The translations under genes were made by a program, and so were the position numbers. This document shows positions 17,661 through 26,956 of a DNA stretch of 64,000 bases, piece by piece. The DNA comes from CABMKH01 sp040797625. Its GTDB lineage: Bacteria; Bacillota; Clostridia; Tissierellales; Tissierellaceae. The notes under the pieces are model-generated. The model had not been told where the DNA came from. It did not search any database and saw only the letters and a list, made by a program, of their open reading frames with translations. The stretch lies in assembly GCA_052067355.1 (NCBI GenBank), contig JBQHQH010000003.1:1-64000 (forward strand), given 5' to 3'. Every line of letters begins with the position of its first letter. The stretch's first letter is position 1.

Positions 17661-19199
17661 ATGGATAATATTTTATTAGAAATGAAAGAGATAGTTAAGG
17701 AATTTCCGGGAGTAAAAGCACTAGATAATGTTAATTTAAAAATAAAGCAGAACACCATTCATGCTATGGTAGGTGAAAATGGAGCAGGAAAATCTACATT
17801 AATGAATATATTAAGTGGTGTTTATCCAAGTAATAGTTATAGTGGACAGATTATATTTGAAAATGAGGTATGTGAATTTAAAAATATAAAGGATAGTGAA
17901 GCCAAGGGAATAGTGATTATTCATCAAGAACTTGCTTTAGTACCTACTCTTTCTATAATGGAGAATATGTTTTTAGGAAATGAAAGGACCACAAATGGAG
18001 CAATAGATTGGGAAAAGACCAGAGTAGATGCCTTGAAATATATGAAAATGGTTGGGCTGTTAGAAGAACCAGATATGTTAATAAATAAGATAGGTGTAGG
18101 AAAACAGCAATTAGTAGAAATAGCAAAGGCCTTAGCTAAGGATGTAAAGCTATTAATTCTCGATGAACCAACAGCTTCATTAAATGATGAAGATAGTGAA
18201 AAAATGCTGGACTTAATCTTAAAATTAAAAGAAGACCAGAAAATGACATGTATAATCATTTCACATAAATTAAATGAGGTAGAAAAAGTAGCAGATGAGA
18301 TTACCATAATTAGAGATGGAAAGACTATTGAGACTTTAAATAAGGAAATTGATGATATCACTGAAGATAGAATTATTAAGGGAATGGTAGGTAGAGAGAT
18401 TACAGATAGATATCCTCTCAGAGATAATGAAATAGGAGATATTTATTTTGAGGTTAAGAATTGGACCGTATATTCTCCTTATGTTGCAGATAGAGTAGTA
18501 GTTGATGATGTAAACTTCTATGTAAGAAGAGGAGAAGTCATAGGAATTGCAGGACTCATGGGTGCTGGAAGGACAGAGTTAGCTATGAGTATATTTGGGA
18601 AGTCCTATGGGACTAGGATAAGTGGAGAGATTTTCAAAGATGGTAAACCATTGACAATAAATAACGTTTCAGATGCAATAAATTGTGGAATTGGCTATGT
18701 TACTGAAGATCGTAAGGAGCAAGGTTTAATATTAATGAACGATATTAAACAAAACATTACATTAGCTAGTCTAGACAAGATTAGCAATAGAGGAGTATTA
18801 GATGAATATAGAGAAATAAGGGTATCTGAAGAATATCTAAGGAAAATAAATATTAAAGCTCCAAATATTTTTCATAAAACGGGAAATCTTTCAGGTGGAA
18901 ATCAGCAAAAGGTTATGTTAGCCAGATGGCTCTATTCAGACCCAGATGTTTTAATATTAGATGAACCTACTAGGGGTATAGATGTGGGAGCAAAGTATGA
19001 AATATATACGATTATAAATGAGTTAGCAGCACTTGGAAAATCTATTATTATAATTTCATCTGAACTTCCTGAAGTACTTGGCTTGAGTGATAGGATATAT
19101 GTTATGAATGAAGGACATTTTGTAGGAGAACTTGCAAAAGAAAATGCATCTCAAGAAAACATAATGAAATGTATAATACAAAGTGTAAAGGAGGTATAA
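17661..19199 (+). CDS. GguA/XylG-like sugar ABC importer ATPase
   Basis: Duplicated ABC ATPase, 512 aa. First half: Walker A GENGAGKSTLMN, IIHQELALVPTLSIMENMFLG, Walker B LLILDEPTASLND. Second half: degenerate GLMGAGRTE, LSGGNQQKVMLARWL, VLILDEPTRGIDVGAK. The first-half insertion PSNSYSGQIIFEN is typical of the GguA/MmsA branch. Operon with the ChvE-like receptor before it and the GguB-like permease after it. Confidence 0.9.
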   Translation: MDNILLEMKEIVKEFPGVKALDNVNLKIKQNTIHAMVGENGAGKSTLMNILSGVYPSNSYSGQIIFENEVCEFKNIKDSEAKGIVIIHQELALVPTLSIMENMFLGNERTTNGAIDWEKTRVDALKYMKMVGLLEEPDMLINKIGVGKQQLVEIAKALAKDVKLLILDEPTASLNDEDSEKMLDLILKLKEDQKMTCIIISHKLNEVEKVADEITIIRDGKTIETLNKEIDDITEDRIIKGMVGREITDRYPLRDNEIGDIYFEVKNWTVYSPYVADRVVVDDVNFYVRRGEVIGIAGLMGAGRTELAMSIFGKSYGTRISGEIFKDGKPLTINNVSDAINCGIGYVTEDRKEQGLILMNDIKQNITLASLDKISNRGVLDEYREIRVSEEYLRKINIKAPNIFHKTGNLSGGNQQKVMLARWLYSDPDVLILDEPTRGIDVGAKYEIYTIINELAALGKSIIIISSELPEVLGLSDRIYVMNEGHFVGELAKENASQENIMKCIIQSVKEV

Positions 19200-19201
19200 T
19201 T

Positions 19202-20362
19202 ATGGACAAAGAAAAAAGTAAGAATTTTAGAATAGATATTAAGAAATATGCAATGTTTATTGCATTGATTTCTATAACATTGTTATTTCAAGTTACTACA
19301 GATAGGGTTCTTTTAAAACCAATGAATGTTTCTAAACTTATCATGCAGAATAGTTATGTACTTATTTTGGCCATTGGAATGTTACCTGTCATATTGACGG
19401 GGAACATTGATCTCTCTGTAGGCTCTGTATTAGCATTTGTCAGTTCAATAGCAGGAGTAATGATAGTTACTTATGAGATGCCAGTATGGTTGACTATAGT
19501 AATAGCTTTACTTATTGGGATTTTAGTAGGTGCATGGCAAGGATTTTGGATTGCTTATGTTAGAATTCCTTCTTTTATCGTAACTTTAGCAGGAATGCTG
19601 ATTTTCAGGGGATTAACACTCGTAATATTAAAAGGTAATACTCTGGCTCCATTTCCAAAGTCGTATCAATATCTTGCAGCTGGGTTTTTAACTAAAAATC
19701 CAAGTATGATAAAGTTAGTTTCACTTCTTGTAGGGGTATTATTCTCTATATTAGTAATTTTAATGGAGATAAGAAATAGAAAAAAAGAAGTAAGATATGG
19801 AATTGAAACTATGAAATCTAATGTTTTCATATTAAAATTAGCTATTGAAGTAGCTTTAATCATGTTTTCATTATATTGGTTAAGCTTATATAATGGAGTA
19901 CCAGTTGTATTATTTTTATTAGTAATACTAATATTGGTCTATAGCTACATAACTAATAAAACAGTAATTGGTAGGGGAATATATGCATTTGGAGGAAATG
20001 AAAGAGCGGCAGAACTCTCTGGGATAAAGACCAATAAGGTTTTCTTTTTAACGTATGTAAATATGGGACTTATGGCTGCTTTAGCAGGTATAATATTTTC
20101 AGGGAGACTAAATGCATCGACACCATCGGCAGGAAATGGATTTGAACTTGATGCTATTGCTGCATGTTATATAGGGGGAGCTTCAGCATCTGGTGGGGTT
20201 GGTACTATAATTGGTGCAGTAGTTGGTGGACTTGTTATGGGAGTCTTAAATAATGGTATGTCAATAATGGGAATAGGTATTGATTGGCAACAAGCTATTA
20301 AGGGACTGGTTCTATTGGCTGCAGTTGCTTTTGATACGTATAATCAAAGAAAGAAAGCATAG
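19202..20362 (+). CDS. GguB/XylH-like sugar ABC importer permease
   Basis: Membrane subunit of 386 aa. Motifs LTGNIDLSVGSVLAF, IGRGIYAFGGNERAAELSGI and AACYIGGASASGGVGT mark the ribose/xylose permease family. It is longer than RbsC because of an insertion of roughly 60 residues with a charged loop (EIRNRKKEVRYGIE) between membrane helices, a GguB/XylH trait. The ATG at 19202 follows AAAGGAGG; earlier in-frame codons lie within gguA. Confidence 0.9.
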   Translation: MDKEKSKNFRIDIKKYAMFIALISITLLFQVTTDRVLLKPMNVSKLIMQNSYVLILAIGMLPVILTGNIDLSVGSVLAFVSSIAGVMIVTYEMPVWLTIVIALLIGILVGAWQGFWIAYVRIPSFIVTLAGMLIFRGLTLVILKGNTLAPFPKSYQYLAAGFLTKNPSMIKLVSLLVGVLFSILVILMEIRNRKKEVRYGIETMKSNVFILKLAIEVALIMFSLYWLSLYNGVPVVLFLLVILILVYSYITNKTVIGRGIYAFGGNERAAELSGIKTNKVFFLTYVNMGLMAALAGIIFSGRLNASTPSAGNGFELDAIAACYIGGASASGGVGTIIGAVVGGLVMGVLNNGMSIMGIGIDWQQAIKGLVLLAAVAFDTYNQRKKA

Positions 20363-20383
20363 ACCTAATTTAGGAGTGATCTT

Positions 20384-21403
20384 GTGAATATTACAATAAA
20401 AGAAATAGCAGAACTATGTGGAGTTTCAAGGGGAACAGTAGATAGAGTTTTGCACAATAGAGGAAATGTAAATAAAGAAACTGAAGCTCTAATAAAAGAG
20501 ACAATAGAAAGACTAGGATATACTCCTAATATAACTGGAAAGATCTTAGCAGCCAAAAAGAAAGGGCTTAAAATTGGAGTCATATTGATCTCTAAGGGTA
20601 ACCCGTTCTTTAATGATGTATTAAAGGGAATCAATAGAGCAAAGGAAGAATATAGAGAATATGGAGTGTCTGTCTCTATCCATCAGTTGGAAGGATATGA
20701 TGTTGAAAAACAAGTAAAAAAGATGGAGGAGTTAAGGGATAAGGTAGATGCCATAATTCTAAATCCAATCAATGATATATTGGTAGTAAATAAGATAAAT
20801 GAATTAGTAAAAGAAGGATTAATTGTAATCAATGTAAACACGGATGTAGAAAATAGTGACAGGATTTATTATATAGGCAGTGACTATATAAAAGGTGGAG
20901 AAACAGCTTGTGGAATTTTAGCTTTACTTACTGGATGCAGCACTAAAGTAGCTATATTGACAGGATCTAAAAAAGTCTTAGGTCACAACCAGAGGATACA
21001 AGGGTTTAAGAGGATCAAAGAACTAAGATATCCAGATATAGATATAGTAGCTATTTCTGAGACAAATGATAGTGACGAATTAGCATATATAGAAACTAAG
21101 AAGATCTTAGAAAACAATGAGATAGACTCAATTGTAATAGTTGCAGCTGGGGTGGCAGGAGTATGTAAAGCAGTTCAGGATATGAATATGGAGAACAAGA
21201 TAACAATAGTGAGTTTTGACGCTGTTCCTATTACTAGGAAGATGTTAGAAATAGGGATAATTAAAGCTACTATATGTCAACAACCATTTACACAAGGATA
21301 CAAATCCATTGAATTAGCTTATAATCATTTTATTACTGGAAATAAGTTGAAGAAAGATAGATATATAGTTAAAAATGAAATAAAGATACTAGAAAATTTA
21401 TAA
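20384..21403 (+). CDS. LacI-family regulator of xylose utilisation
   Basis: DNA-binding repressor/activator of 339 aa with a GTG start. Helix-turn-helix TIKEIAELCGVSRGTVDRVLHNRG at residues 3-26, hinge near 45-60, then a type I sugar-binding domain (KIGVILISKGNPFFNDVLKGI). It is not a XylR/ROK repressor, the usual Firmicute xylose regulator. Position between the importer and xylA, and the palindrome at 16455, make it the likely local regulator. Confidence 0.83.
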   Translation: MNITIKEIAELCGVSRGTVDRVLHNRGNVNKETEALIKETIERLGYTPNITGKILAAKKKGLKIGVILISKGNPFFNDVLKGINRAKEEYREYGVSVSIHQLEGYDVEKQVKKMEELRDKVDAIILNPINDILVVNKINELVKEGLIVINVNTDVENSDRIYYIGSDYIKGGETACGILALLTGCSTKVAILTGSKKVLGHNQRIQGFKRIKELRYPDIDIVAISETNDSDELAYIETKKILENNEIDSIVIVAAGVAGVCKAVQDMNMENKITIVSFDAVPITRKMLEIGIIKATICQQPFTQGYKSIELAYNHFITGNKLKKDRYIVKNEIKILENL

Positions 21404-21416
21404 GGAGTTGAAGAGA

Positions 21417-22730
21417 ATGAAGAGTTATTTTCCAAATATATCTGAAGTAAAATATGAAGGTAGAGATTCTAAAAATCCTTTTTCATATAAATATTATGAT
21501 GCGAACAGAGTTATTGACGGAAAGACAATGGAAGAACATTTAAAATTTGCAATGTCTTGGTGGCACACAATGGTTGCTGGAGGAACAGATCCTTTTGGAG
21601 ATGCAACTATGGATAGAAGCTATGGTAAAGAGGATTCTATGGATATTGCAAAAGCTAGAGCAGATGCTGCTTTTGAGCTGATGGTTAAATTAGGAATTAA
21701 ATATTTTTGTTTTCATGATGTAGATATAGCACCACAGGGGAAGGACTATTTAGAAACACGTAAAAATTTCCATGAGATGGTAGACTATATTAAATCTAAG
21801 ATGGAGAATACAGACATAAAGCTTCTTTGGGGAACAGCAAATGTCTTTTCACATCCAAGGTATATGCATGGTGCAGGAACTTCACCTAATGCAGATAGTT
21901 TTGCATATGCAGCCTCTCAGATTAAAAATGCAATAGATGCAACTATCAAATTAGGAGGAACAGGTTATGTATTCTGGGGTGGTAGAGAAGGATATGAGAC
22001 TCTATTAAATACAGATATGGAATTTGAATTAGATAATATGGCTAGACTTATGAGATTGGCAGTGGATTATGGTCGTGAAAAAGGTTTTAAAGGTGATTTC
22101 TATATTGAGCCAAAGCCTAAAGAGCCAACAAAACATCAATATGACTTTGACTCAGCTACAGTAATAGCATTTTTAAGAAAATATGGATTAGAAAAAGATT
22201 TTAAATTGAATATAGAAGCAAATCATGCTACATTGGCTGGACATACTTTCCAACATGAATTAGCTACTGCTAGGATAAATGGTGTATTTGGAAGTGTGGA
22301 TGCTAATCAAGGAGACCCTGCTTTAGGTTGGGATACAGATCAGTTCCCAACTGATATATATAGTGCTACTCTTGCAATGTATGAAATAATCAAGGCTGGA
22401 GGATTTACAAATGGTGGTCTTAACTTTGATGCAAAGGTTAGAAGAAGTTCCTTTGAATTTGATGATTTAGTATTAGGCTATATTGCAGGAATGGATACTT
22501 TTGCATTAGCTTTGATAAAGGCATATGAAATAATTGAAGATGGTAGAATTGATGAATTTAAAAAGTCAAGATATTCAAGCTATAATACTGGTATAGGAAA
22601 GAGAATAGTCGAAGGTAAAATCTCACTAGCTGAACTAGAAGAATATACAATTGGAAATGGTGAGGTTGCTATGGAAAGTGGAAAACAAGAATATCTAGAA
22701 TCAGTGTTAAATAATATATTGTTCAGATAG
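21417..22730 (+). CDS. xylA: Xylose isomerase
   Basis: Converts D-xylose to D-xylulose with two divalent metals. 437 aa. Active-site signatures FCFHDVDIAPQG (catalytic His), VFWGGREGYE, IEPKPKEPTKHQYDFD, NIEANHATLAGHTFQHE and DANQGDPALGWDTDQFPTD (metal ligands) are intact. A TTG at 21408 is in frame, but AAGGAG touches it, so the ATG at 21417 is correct. Large class II type, as in clostridia. Confidence 0.95.
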   Translation: MKSYFPNISEVKYEGRDSKNPFSYKYYDANRVIDGKTMEEHLKFAMSWWHTMVAGGTDPFGDATMDRSYGKEDSMDIAKARADAAFELMVKLGIKYFCFHDVDIAPQGKDYLETRKNFHEMVDYIKSKMENTDIKLLWGTANVFSHPRYMHGAGTSPNADSFAYAASQIKNAIDATIKLGGTGYVFWGGREGYETLLNTDMEFELDNMARLMRLAVDYGREKGFKGDFYIEPKPKEPTKHQYDFDSATVIAFLRKYGLEKDFKLNIEANHATLAGHTFQHELATARINGVFGSVDANQGDPALGWDTDQFPTDIYSATLAMYEIIKAGGFTNGGLNFDAKVRRSSFEFDDLVLGYIAGMDTFALALIKAYEIIEDGRIDEFKKSRYSSYNTGIGKRIVEGKISLAELEEYTIGNGEVAMESGKQEYLESVLNNILFR

Positions 22731-22756
22731 TATATATTTAATTAAAGAATTTTTAA

Positions 22757-22783
22757 TTAGGACTTCATTTAATGAAGTCCTAA
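22757..22783 (+). terminator. Hairpin between xylA and xylB
   Basis: Thirteen-base perfect arms (TTAGGACTTCATT / AATGAAGTCCTAA) with a one-base centre. The following sequence is AT-rich but lacks a long T run, so it may be a weak terminator or an mRNA processing/stability hairpin that separates xylA from xylB. Confidence 0.6.
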
Positions 22784-22811
22784 ATTTAAATTATTTTATA
22801 GAGGTGATTTT

Positions 22812-24323
22812 ATGGATTATATAATAGGTATAGATATAGGAACTTCAGGGACTAGAGCGGTTTTATTTGATGAAGACTTAAACATCATAAGCTCAGCTTC
22901 TGAAGAATATCCTCTTTATCAACCACAAAATGGATGGGCAGAACAAAATCCTGAAGATTGGGCTAAGGCAGCAATCAACACCATAAAGACTATTATGACA
23001 AGCAGTAGTATTGACAAAGAGAATGTAAAGGGAATAGGTCTATCTGGACAAATGCATGGCTTAGTCATGCTAGATGAAGATAATTTAGTTATAAGGCCAG
23101 CAATTATATGGGCAGATCAGAGAACTGAAAAGGAATGTGATGAGATAACAGAGAAAGTTGGCAGAGAAAGACTGATTGAAATAACAGCCAATCCAGCTTT
23201 AACTGGATTTACAGCATCTAAAATACTTTGGGTAAAGAATAATGAACCAGATAACTATGCTAGATGTAGACATATATTATTGCCAAAGGACTATGTTAGA
23301 TTTATCTTAACTGGAGCATATGCTACAGATGTATCCGATGCCAGTGGAATGCAACTTCTTGATGTGCCCAAGCGACAGTGGTCTGATGAAATATTAGAAA
23401 TTCTTGAAATCGATAGAGATAAATTAGCAAAGGTATATGAATCACCAGAGATTACAGGGATGATAAAAAAGTCTATAGCTGAAGAAGCAGGGTTAAAAGA
23501 AGGGACTATAGTTGTAGCAGGTGCAGGAGATAATGCTGCAGCTGCAGTAGGAACAGGCGTAGTTACAGATGGAAGTGCATTTACGACGATAGGGACAAGC
23601 GGAGTTGTATATGCACATAGCAGCAAGGTTCATATAGATCCTAATGGGAGAGTACATACCTTTTGCTGTGCAGTCCCAAATAGTTGGCATGTAATGGGAG
23701 TAACACAGGCTGCAGGTCTTTCATTGAGATGGCTTAGAGATAATATATATAAAGGTAAAGATTCTTCAGAAGATATATCTTATGATTTAATAAATAAGGA
23801 CATAGAAGATATAGAGATAGGTAGCGAAAAATTACTCTATCTACCATATTTAATGGGTGAGAGAACGCCGCATCTAGATCCCAACGCAAGAGGTGTGTTT
23901 TTCGGACTTTCTGCAAAACATGATAAGAGAAATTTGGCACGTTCAGTTATGGAAGGAGTATCATTTTCTTTAAGAGATTGTTATGATATTTTGTTGGAAA
24001 TGAGCTTGGAAATTGATGAAATGATGATTACTGGAGGAGGGGCACGAAGCAGAGTCTGGAGACAGATGTTAGCAGATATATTTAATTGTAATGTAAGGAC
24101 AATCGAGTCTGAAGAAGGGGCATCTCTTGGTGCCGCTATATTGGCAGGAGTAGGTGCAGGTATTTTTGAGTCAGTAGAGTCAGCATGTGAGAGATACATC
24201 CGTAAAGGTAAGGAAATCAAGCCGGATGAAGAAAACCATAGAATATATGATGGATATTATGACATCTATGGAGAGCTATATGATAATTTAAAGAATTCTT
24301 TTAAAAGATTGAGTGAAATATGA
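22812..24323 (+). CDS. xylB: Xylulokinase
   Basis: Phosphorylates D-xylulose to xylulose 5-phosphate for the pentose phosphate pathway. FGGY-family kinase of 503 aa: N-terminal IGIDIGTSGTRAVLFD phosphate loop, GLSGQMHGLV (substrate-proximal), AIIWADQRT, GAGDNAAAAVGTG, and the C-terminal FGGY-type ATP segment MITGGGARSRVWRQMLADIF. GAGGTGA ribosome site. Overlap region with the epimerase gene indicates coupling. Confidence 0.94.
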   Translation: MDYIIGIDIGTSGTRAVLFDEDLNIISSASEEYPLYQPQNGWAEQNPEDWAKAAINTIKTIMTSSSIDKENVKGIGLSGQMHGLVMLDEDNLVIRPAIIWADQRTEKECDEITEKVGRERLIEITANPALTGFTASKILWVKNNEPDNYARCRHILLPKDYVRFILTGAYATDVSDASGMQLLDVPKRQWSDEILEILEIDRDKLAKVYESPEITGMIKKSIAEEAGLKEGTIVVAGAGDNAAAAVGTGVVTDGSAFTTIGTSGVVYAHSSKVHIDPNGRVHTFCCAVPNSWHVMGVTQAAGLSLRWLRDNIYKGKDSSEDISYDLINKDIEDIEIGSEKLLYLPYLMGERTPHLDPNARGVFFGLSAKHDKRNLARSVMEGVSFSLRDCYDILLEMSLEIDEMMITGGGARSRVWRQMLADIFNCNVRTIESEEGASLGAAILAGVGAGIFESVESACERYIRKGKEIKPDEENHRIYDGYYDIYGELYDNLKNSFKRLSEI

Positions 24324-24342
24324 TTATATGGAGTTGGGTTCT

Positions 24343-25392
24343 ATGAAATATGTAAAGAAGCACTATTTTGGAACTACAAAAGACTTAAGTAAGGTATATA
24401 AATTTACTATTTCAAATAATAAAGGTACAGAAGTAGATATCATCAATTATGGGGCTACAGTGACATCTTTTAGAATGAAGGGTAGATTAGGCAAGGTACA
24501 TGATATTGTACTTGGATATGATAGTTTAGATGGATATGAAAACGGAGATAAATTTTTTGGCTCAACTATAGGTAGATGTGCAAATAGGATTTCAAATTCG
24601 TCTTTTAAATTAAATGATAAGATATATAATCTTGAAAGTAACGAGGGAGATAATCATTTACATGGAGGAGAAAATGGATTTCATAGGCAGATTTGGGACT
24701 ATAGGATAGAAGAACGTGCTGTAATATTTACCTATGTAAGTGAAGATATGGAGGAAGGTTATCCAGGAAGATGTACTTTAAATGTAGAATTTACTTTAAC
24801 TGATGAGAATGAATTGTGTATAAATTATATTGGAAAGGCTAATAGGGATACAATACTAAATTCCACCAATCACTGCTATTTTAATTTAAATGGACATGAT
24901 AATGGAACTATCTTAAAACATAGTCTGACAGTATATGCAGATAGCTATACTCCTATTAGATCTGATAGTATTCCTACAGGAGAAGTACATAAGGTAGAAA
25001 ATACTCCATTGGATTTAAGAACACCAAAAAAGATACAAGAAGTTATCAATAGAGAATGCGAGCAGCTTTTTTATGGTAAGGGTCTAGATCATAACTTTTG
25101 TATAAATGGAGAAGAGAATATATTGAGATTAGGAGTTGTCCTTGAAGATGATAATAGAGAAAGAAGGCTCCTAGTGTATACAACTTTGCCAGGAATACAG
25201 ATATATACAGGTAACAATATAGGGAGAGAGAAGGGAAAGGGCAACAGTATTTATTTAGATAATTCTGGGATATGTCTAGAGACTCAATATTATCCTGATA
25301 GTATAAATATAGATGGATTTGAGAGTCCTATATTGAAAGCTGGAGAGATATACAAGAGTACTACTATTTATAAAGTTGAGAGTGCTATATGA
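24343..25392 (+). CDS. galM: Aldose 1-epimerase (mutarotase)
   Basis: Interconverts alpha and beta anomers of aldoses, here presumably xylose entering XylA. 349 aa with NYGATVTSFRMKGRLGK, DNHLHGGENGFHRQIWD (His), NSTNHCYFNLNGHDNG (catalytic His), GLDHNF and the late ETQYYPDSIN Glu motif. GTG and ATG codons upstream (24313, 24328) overlap xylB, but GGAG lies 9 nt before the ATG at 24343. Last gene of the xylose operon. Confidence 0.9.
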   Translation: MKYVKKHYFGTTKDLSKVYKFTISNNKGTEVDIINYGATVTSFRMKGRLGKVHDIVLGYDSLDGYENGDKFFGSTIGRCANRISNSSFKLNDKIYNLESNEGDNHLHGGENGFHRQIWDYRIEERAVIFTYVSEDMEEGYPGRCTLNVEFTLTDENELCINYIGKANRDTILNSTNHCYFNLNGHDNGTILKHSLTVYADSYTPIRSDSIPTGEVHKVENTPLDLRTPKKIQEVINRECEQLFYGKGLDHNFCINGEENILRLGVVLEDDNRERRLLVYTTLPGIQIYTGNNIGREKGKGNSIYLDNSGICLETQYYPDSINIDGFESPILKAGEIYKSTTIYKVESAI

Positions 25393-25400
25393 TAATTAGA

Positions 25401-25436
25401 TAGATTCCCTATATTTAGTTGAATATAGGGAATCTA
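25401..25436. terminator. Terminator between convergent genes
   Basis: TAGATTCCCTATATT / AATATAGGGAATCTA with a 6-nt loop, flanked by T/A-rich sequence on both sides. It can serve the xylose operon and the convergent alcohol dehydrogenase gene. The remaining bases to 25582 are AT-rich with nothing recognised. Confidence 0.85.
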
Positions 25437-25582
25437 TTTATTAACCAATCAAAATTTATTTTTATGAACTTGTTATAGACTTGTAAAAGTTGATTTTATT
25501 ATGGAACAAATATATTCTTTAATAGAATGGGGTTTATAAATCTTACCTATAGAATTCTTTGCATAACGAATTAGCTTAGTTT

Positions 25583-26740
25583 TCACTCAGTTATATCATT
25601 CCCATAGAATGTTGATGTATATAACATTTCAATTATCTCAGGACTTGATCTTCTAGGATTAGTTAAGGTACAAGGGTCATTGTAGGCATTTTCACTCATA
25701 CGTTCCAGAACTTCCTTGAATTTATCCGCATTTATCTCAACTTCCTTTACGTTTTTAAAGTTTAGAGGTATATCTAATTTTTGGTTGAATTCTTTGATAT
25801 ATGTGGGAAGATCTTTTATTCCCAATTCTCTTTCTAGTTTATCAATTTTATCTGTTTCTTTTCTATTAAATTGAATTATATATGGTAACAATATAGCATT
25901 TGTCAATCCATGGGTTATGCCAAATTCTCCACCAATTTTATGAGCAAGACTATGGATCAATCCCAAAGATGCATTTGTAAATGCCATACCAGCTAAAGCT
26001 GATGCATTGTGCATATTAGTTCTTGCTTCCATATTATCACCATTATTATAAGCCTCTACCAGATTATCAAATACTAGTCTAATGGCTTGAATAGCCAAAG
26101 CATCTGTATAAGGTGAGGCAGCCGTAGATACATAGGCTTCAATTGCATGAGCAAGTACATCCATACCTGTATTTGCAGTTATATGTTTTGGCATTTTTGC
26201 AGGTAGAGCTGGATCTAGTATTGCAAGATCTGGTGTAATCTCAGGGGATACAATTGGATATTTTATATGATTTACAGTATCTGTGATAACAGAGAAAGAT
26301 GTTATTTCCGAAGCTGTACCACTTGTAGATGGTATAGCTGCAAATCTAGCTTTATTTCTCAATTTAGGTAGTGAACCTGGCTCTATGATATCCTCAAAGG
26401 ATAGATTTGGATGCTCATAGAATGCCCACATGATCTTTGCAGCATCTAATGCAGAGCCTCCACCTATGGCTATGATCCAATCAGGTTCAAAATCCAACAT
26501 AGTCTTTGCACCTTTATTTACTGTTTCTACAGAGGGATTTGCTTCCACTCCATCAAATATTTCAACTTTTATATTGGCCTTTTCTAACTCCATCTTCGCC
26601 TTGTCTAAAAAGCCAAATCTCTTCATAGAGCTGCCACCAGTTACTAATATGGCTTTTTTTCCCTCTAAAGTAGATAAATATTTCATTGCATTATCTCCAA
26701 AGACTATATCCTTTGGAATTCTAAAAAAATTTGGTGCCAT
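25583..26740 (-). CDS. Iron-containing (group III) alcohol dehydrogenase
   Basis: NAD(P)-dependent oxidoreductase, 385 aa, that most likely reduces an aldehyde to an alcohol in fermentation. N-terminal Rossmann-like part with GGGSALDAAK (cofactor), PSTSGTASEIT, then the metal-binding helical domain with TGMDVLAHAIEAYVS and LIHSLAHKIGGEFGITHGLTNAILLP, which provide the Asp and three His iron ligands. The chosen start (ATG at 26740, MAPNFF) has GGGAG 8 nt upstream; two in-frame ATGs and a longer frame reach 26806. Only complete minus-strand gene of the window. Butanol, propanediol and lactaldehyde enzymes are all in this family; the substrate cannot be assigned. Confidence 0.9.
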   Translation of the reverse strand: MAPNFFRIPKDIVFGDNAMKYLSTLEGKKAILVTGGSSMKRFGFLDKAKMELEKANIKVEIFDGVEANPSVETVNKGAKTMLDFEPDWIIAIGGGSALDAAKIMWAFYEHPNLSFEDIIEPGSLPKLRNKARFAAIPSTSGTASEITSFSVITDTVNHIKYPIVSPEITPDLAILDPALPAKMPKHITANTGMDVLAHAIEAYVSTAASPYTDALAIQAIRLVFDNLVEAYNNGDNMEARTNMHNASALAGMAFTNASLGLIHSLAHKIGGEFGITHGLTNAILLPYIIQFNRKETDKIDKLERELGIKDLPTYIKEFNQKLDIPLNFKNVKEVEINADKFKEVLERMSENAYNDPCTLTNPRRSSPEIIEMLYTSTFYGNDITE

Positions 26741-26784
26741 TATCATCACTCCCATTAAAATATTTAATACCATATTGTTAATGT

Positions 26785-26825
26785 TTTGACAATCACATAC
26801 TACCATATAGTTAATAATTTGTCAA
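26785..26825 (-). promoter_or_regulatory. Promoter of the alcohol dehydrogenase within an inverted repeat
   Basis: On the minus strand TTGACA (26825-26820), 17-nt spacer, TAGTAT (26802-26797). The -35 region TTGACAA and a second TTGTCAA near 26785-26791 form an inverted repeat that brackets the promoter, a plausible operator. Confidence 0.7.
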
Positions 26826-26956
26826 TCTTATCATGATTAAAATAAGATGCATCTCTTAAGGCCATTGACAGGTTTAGTGATAAGATTATTTTAATACTCA
26901 AGATATATTATGATATAATATATAAATTATATACCTTATTTTTAAGGGGGAATTGG

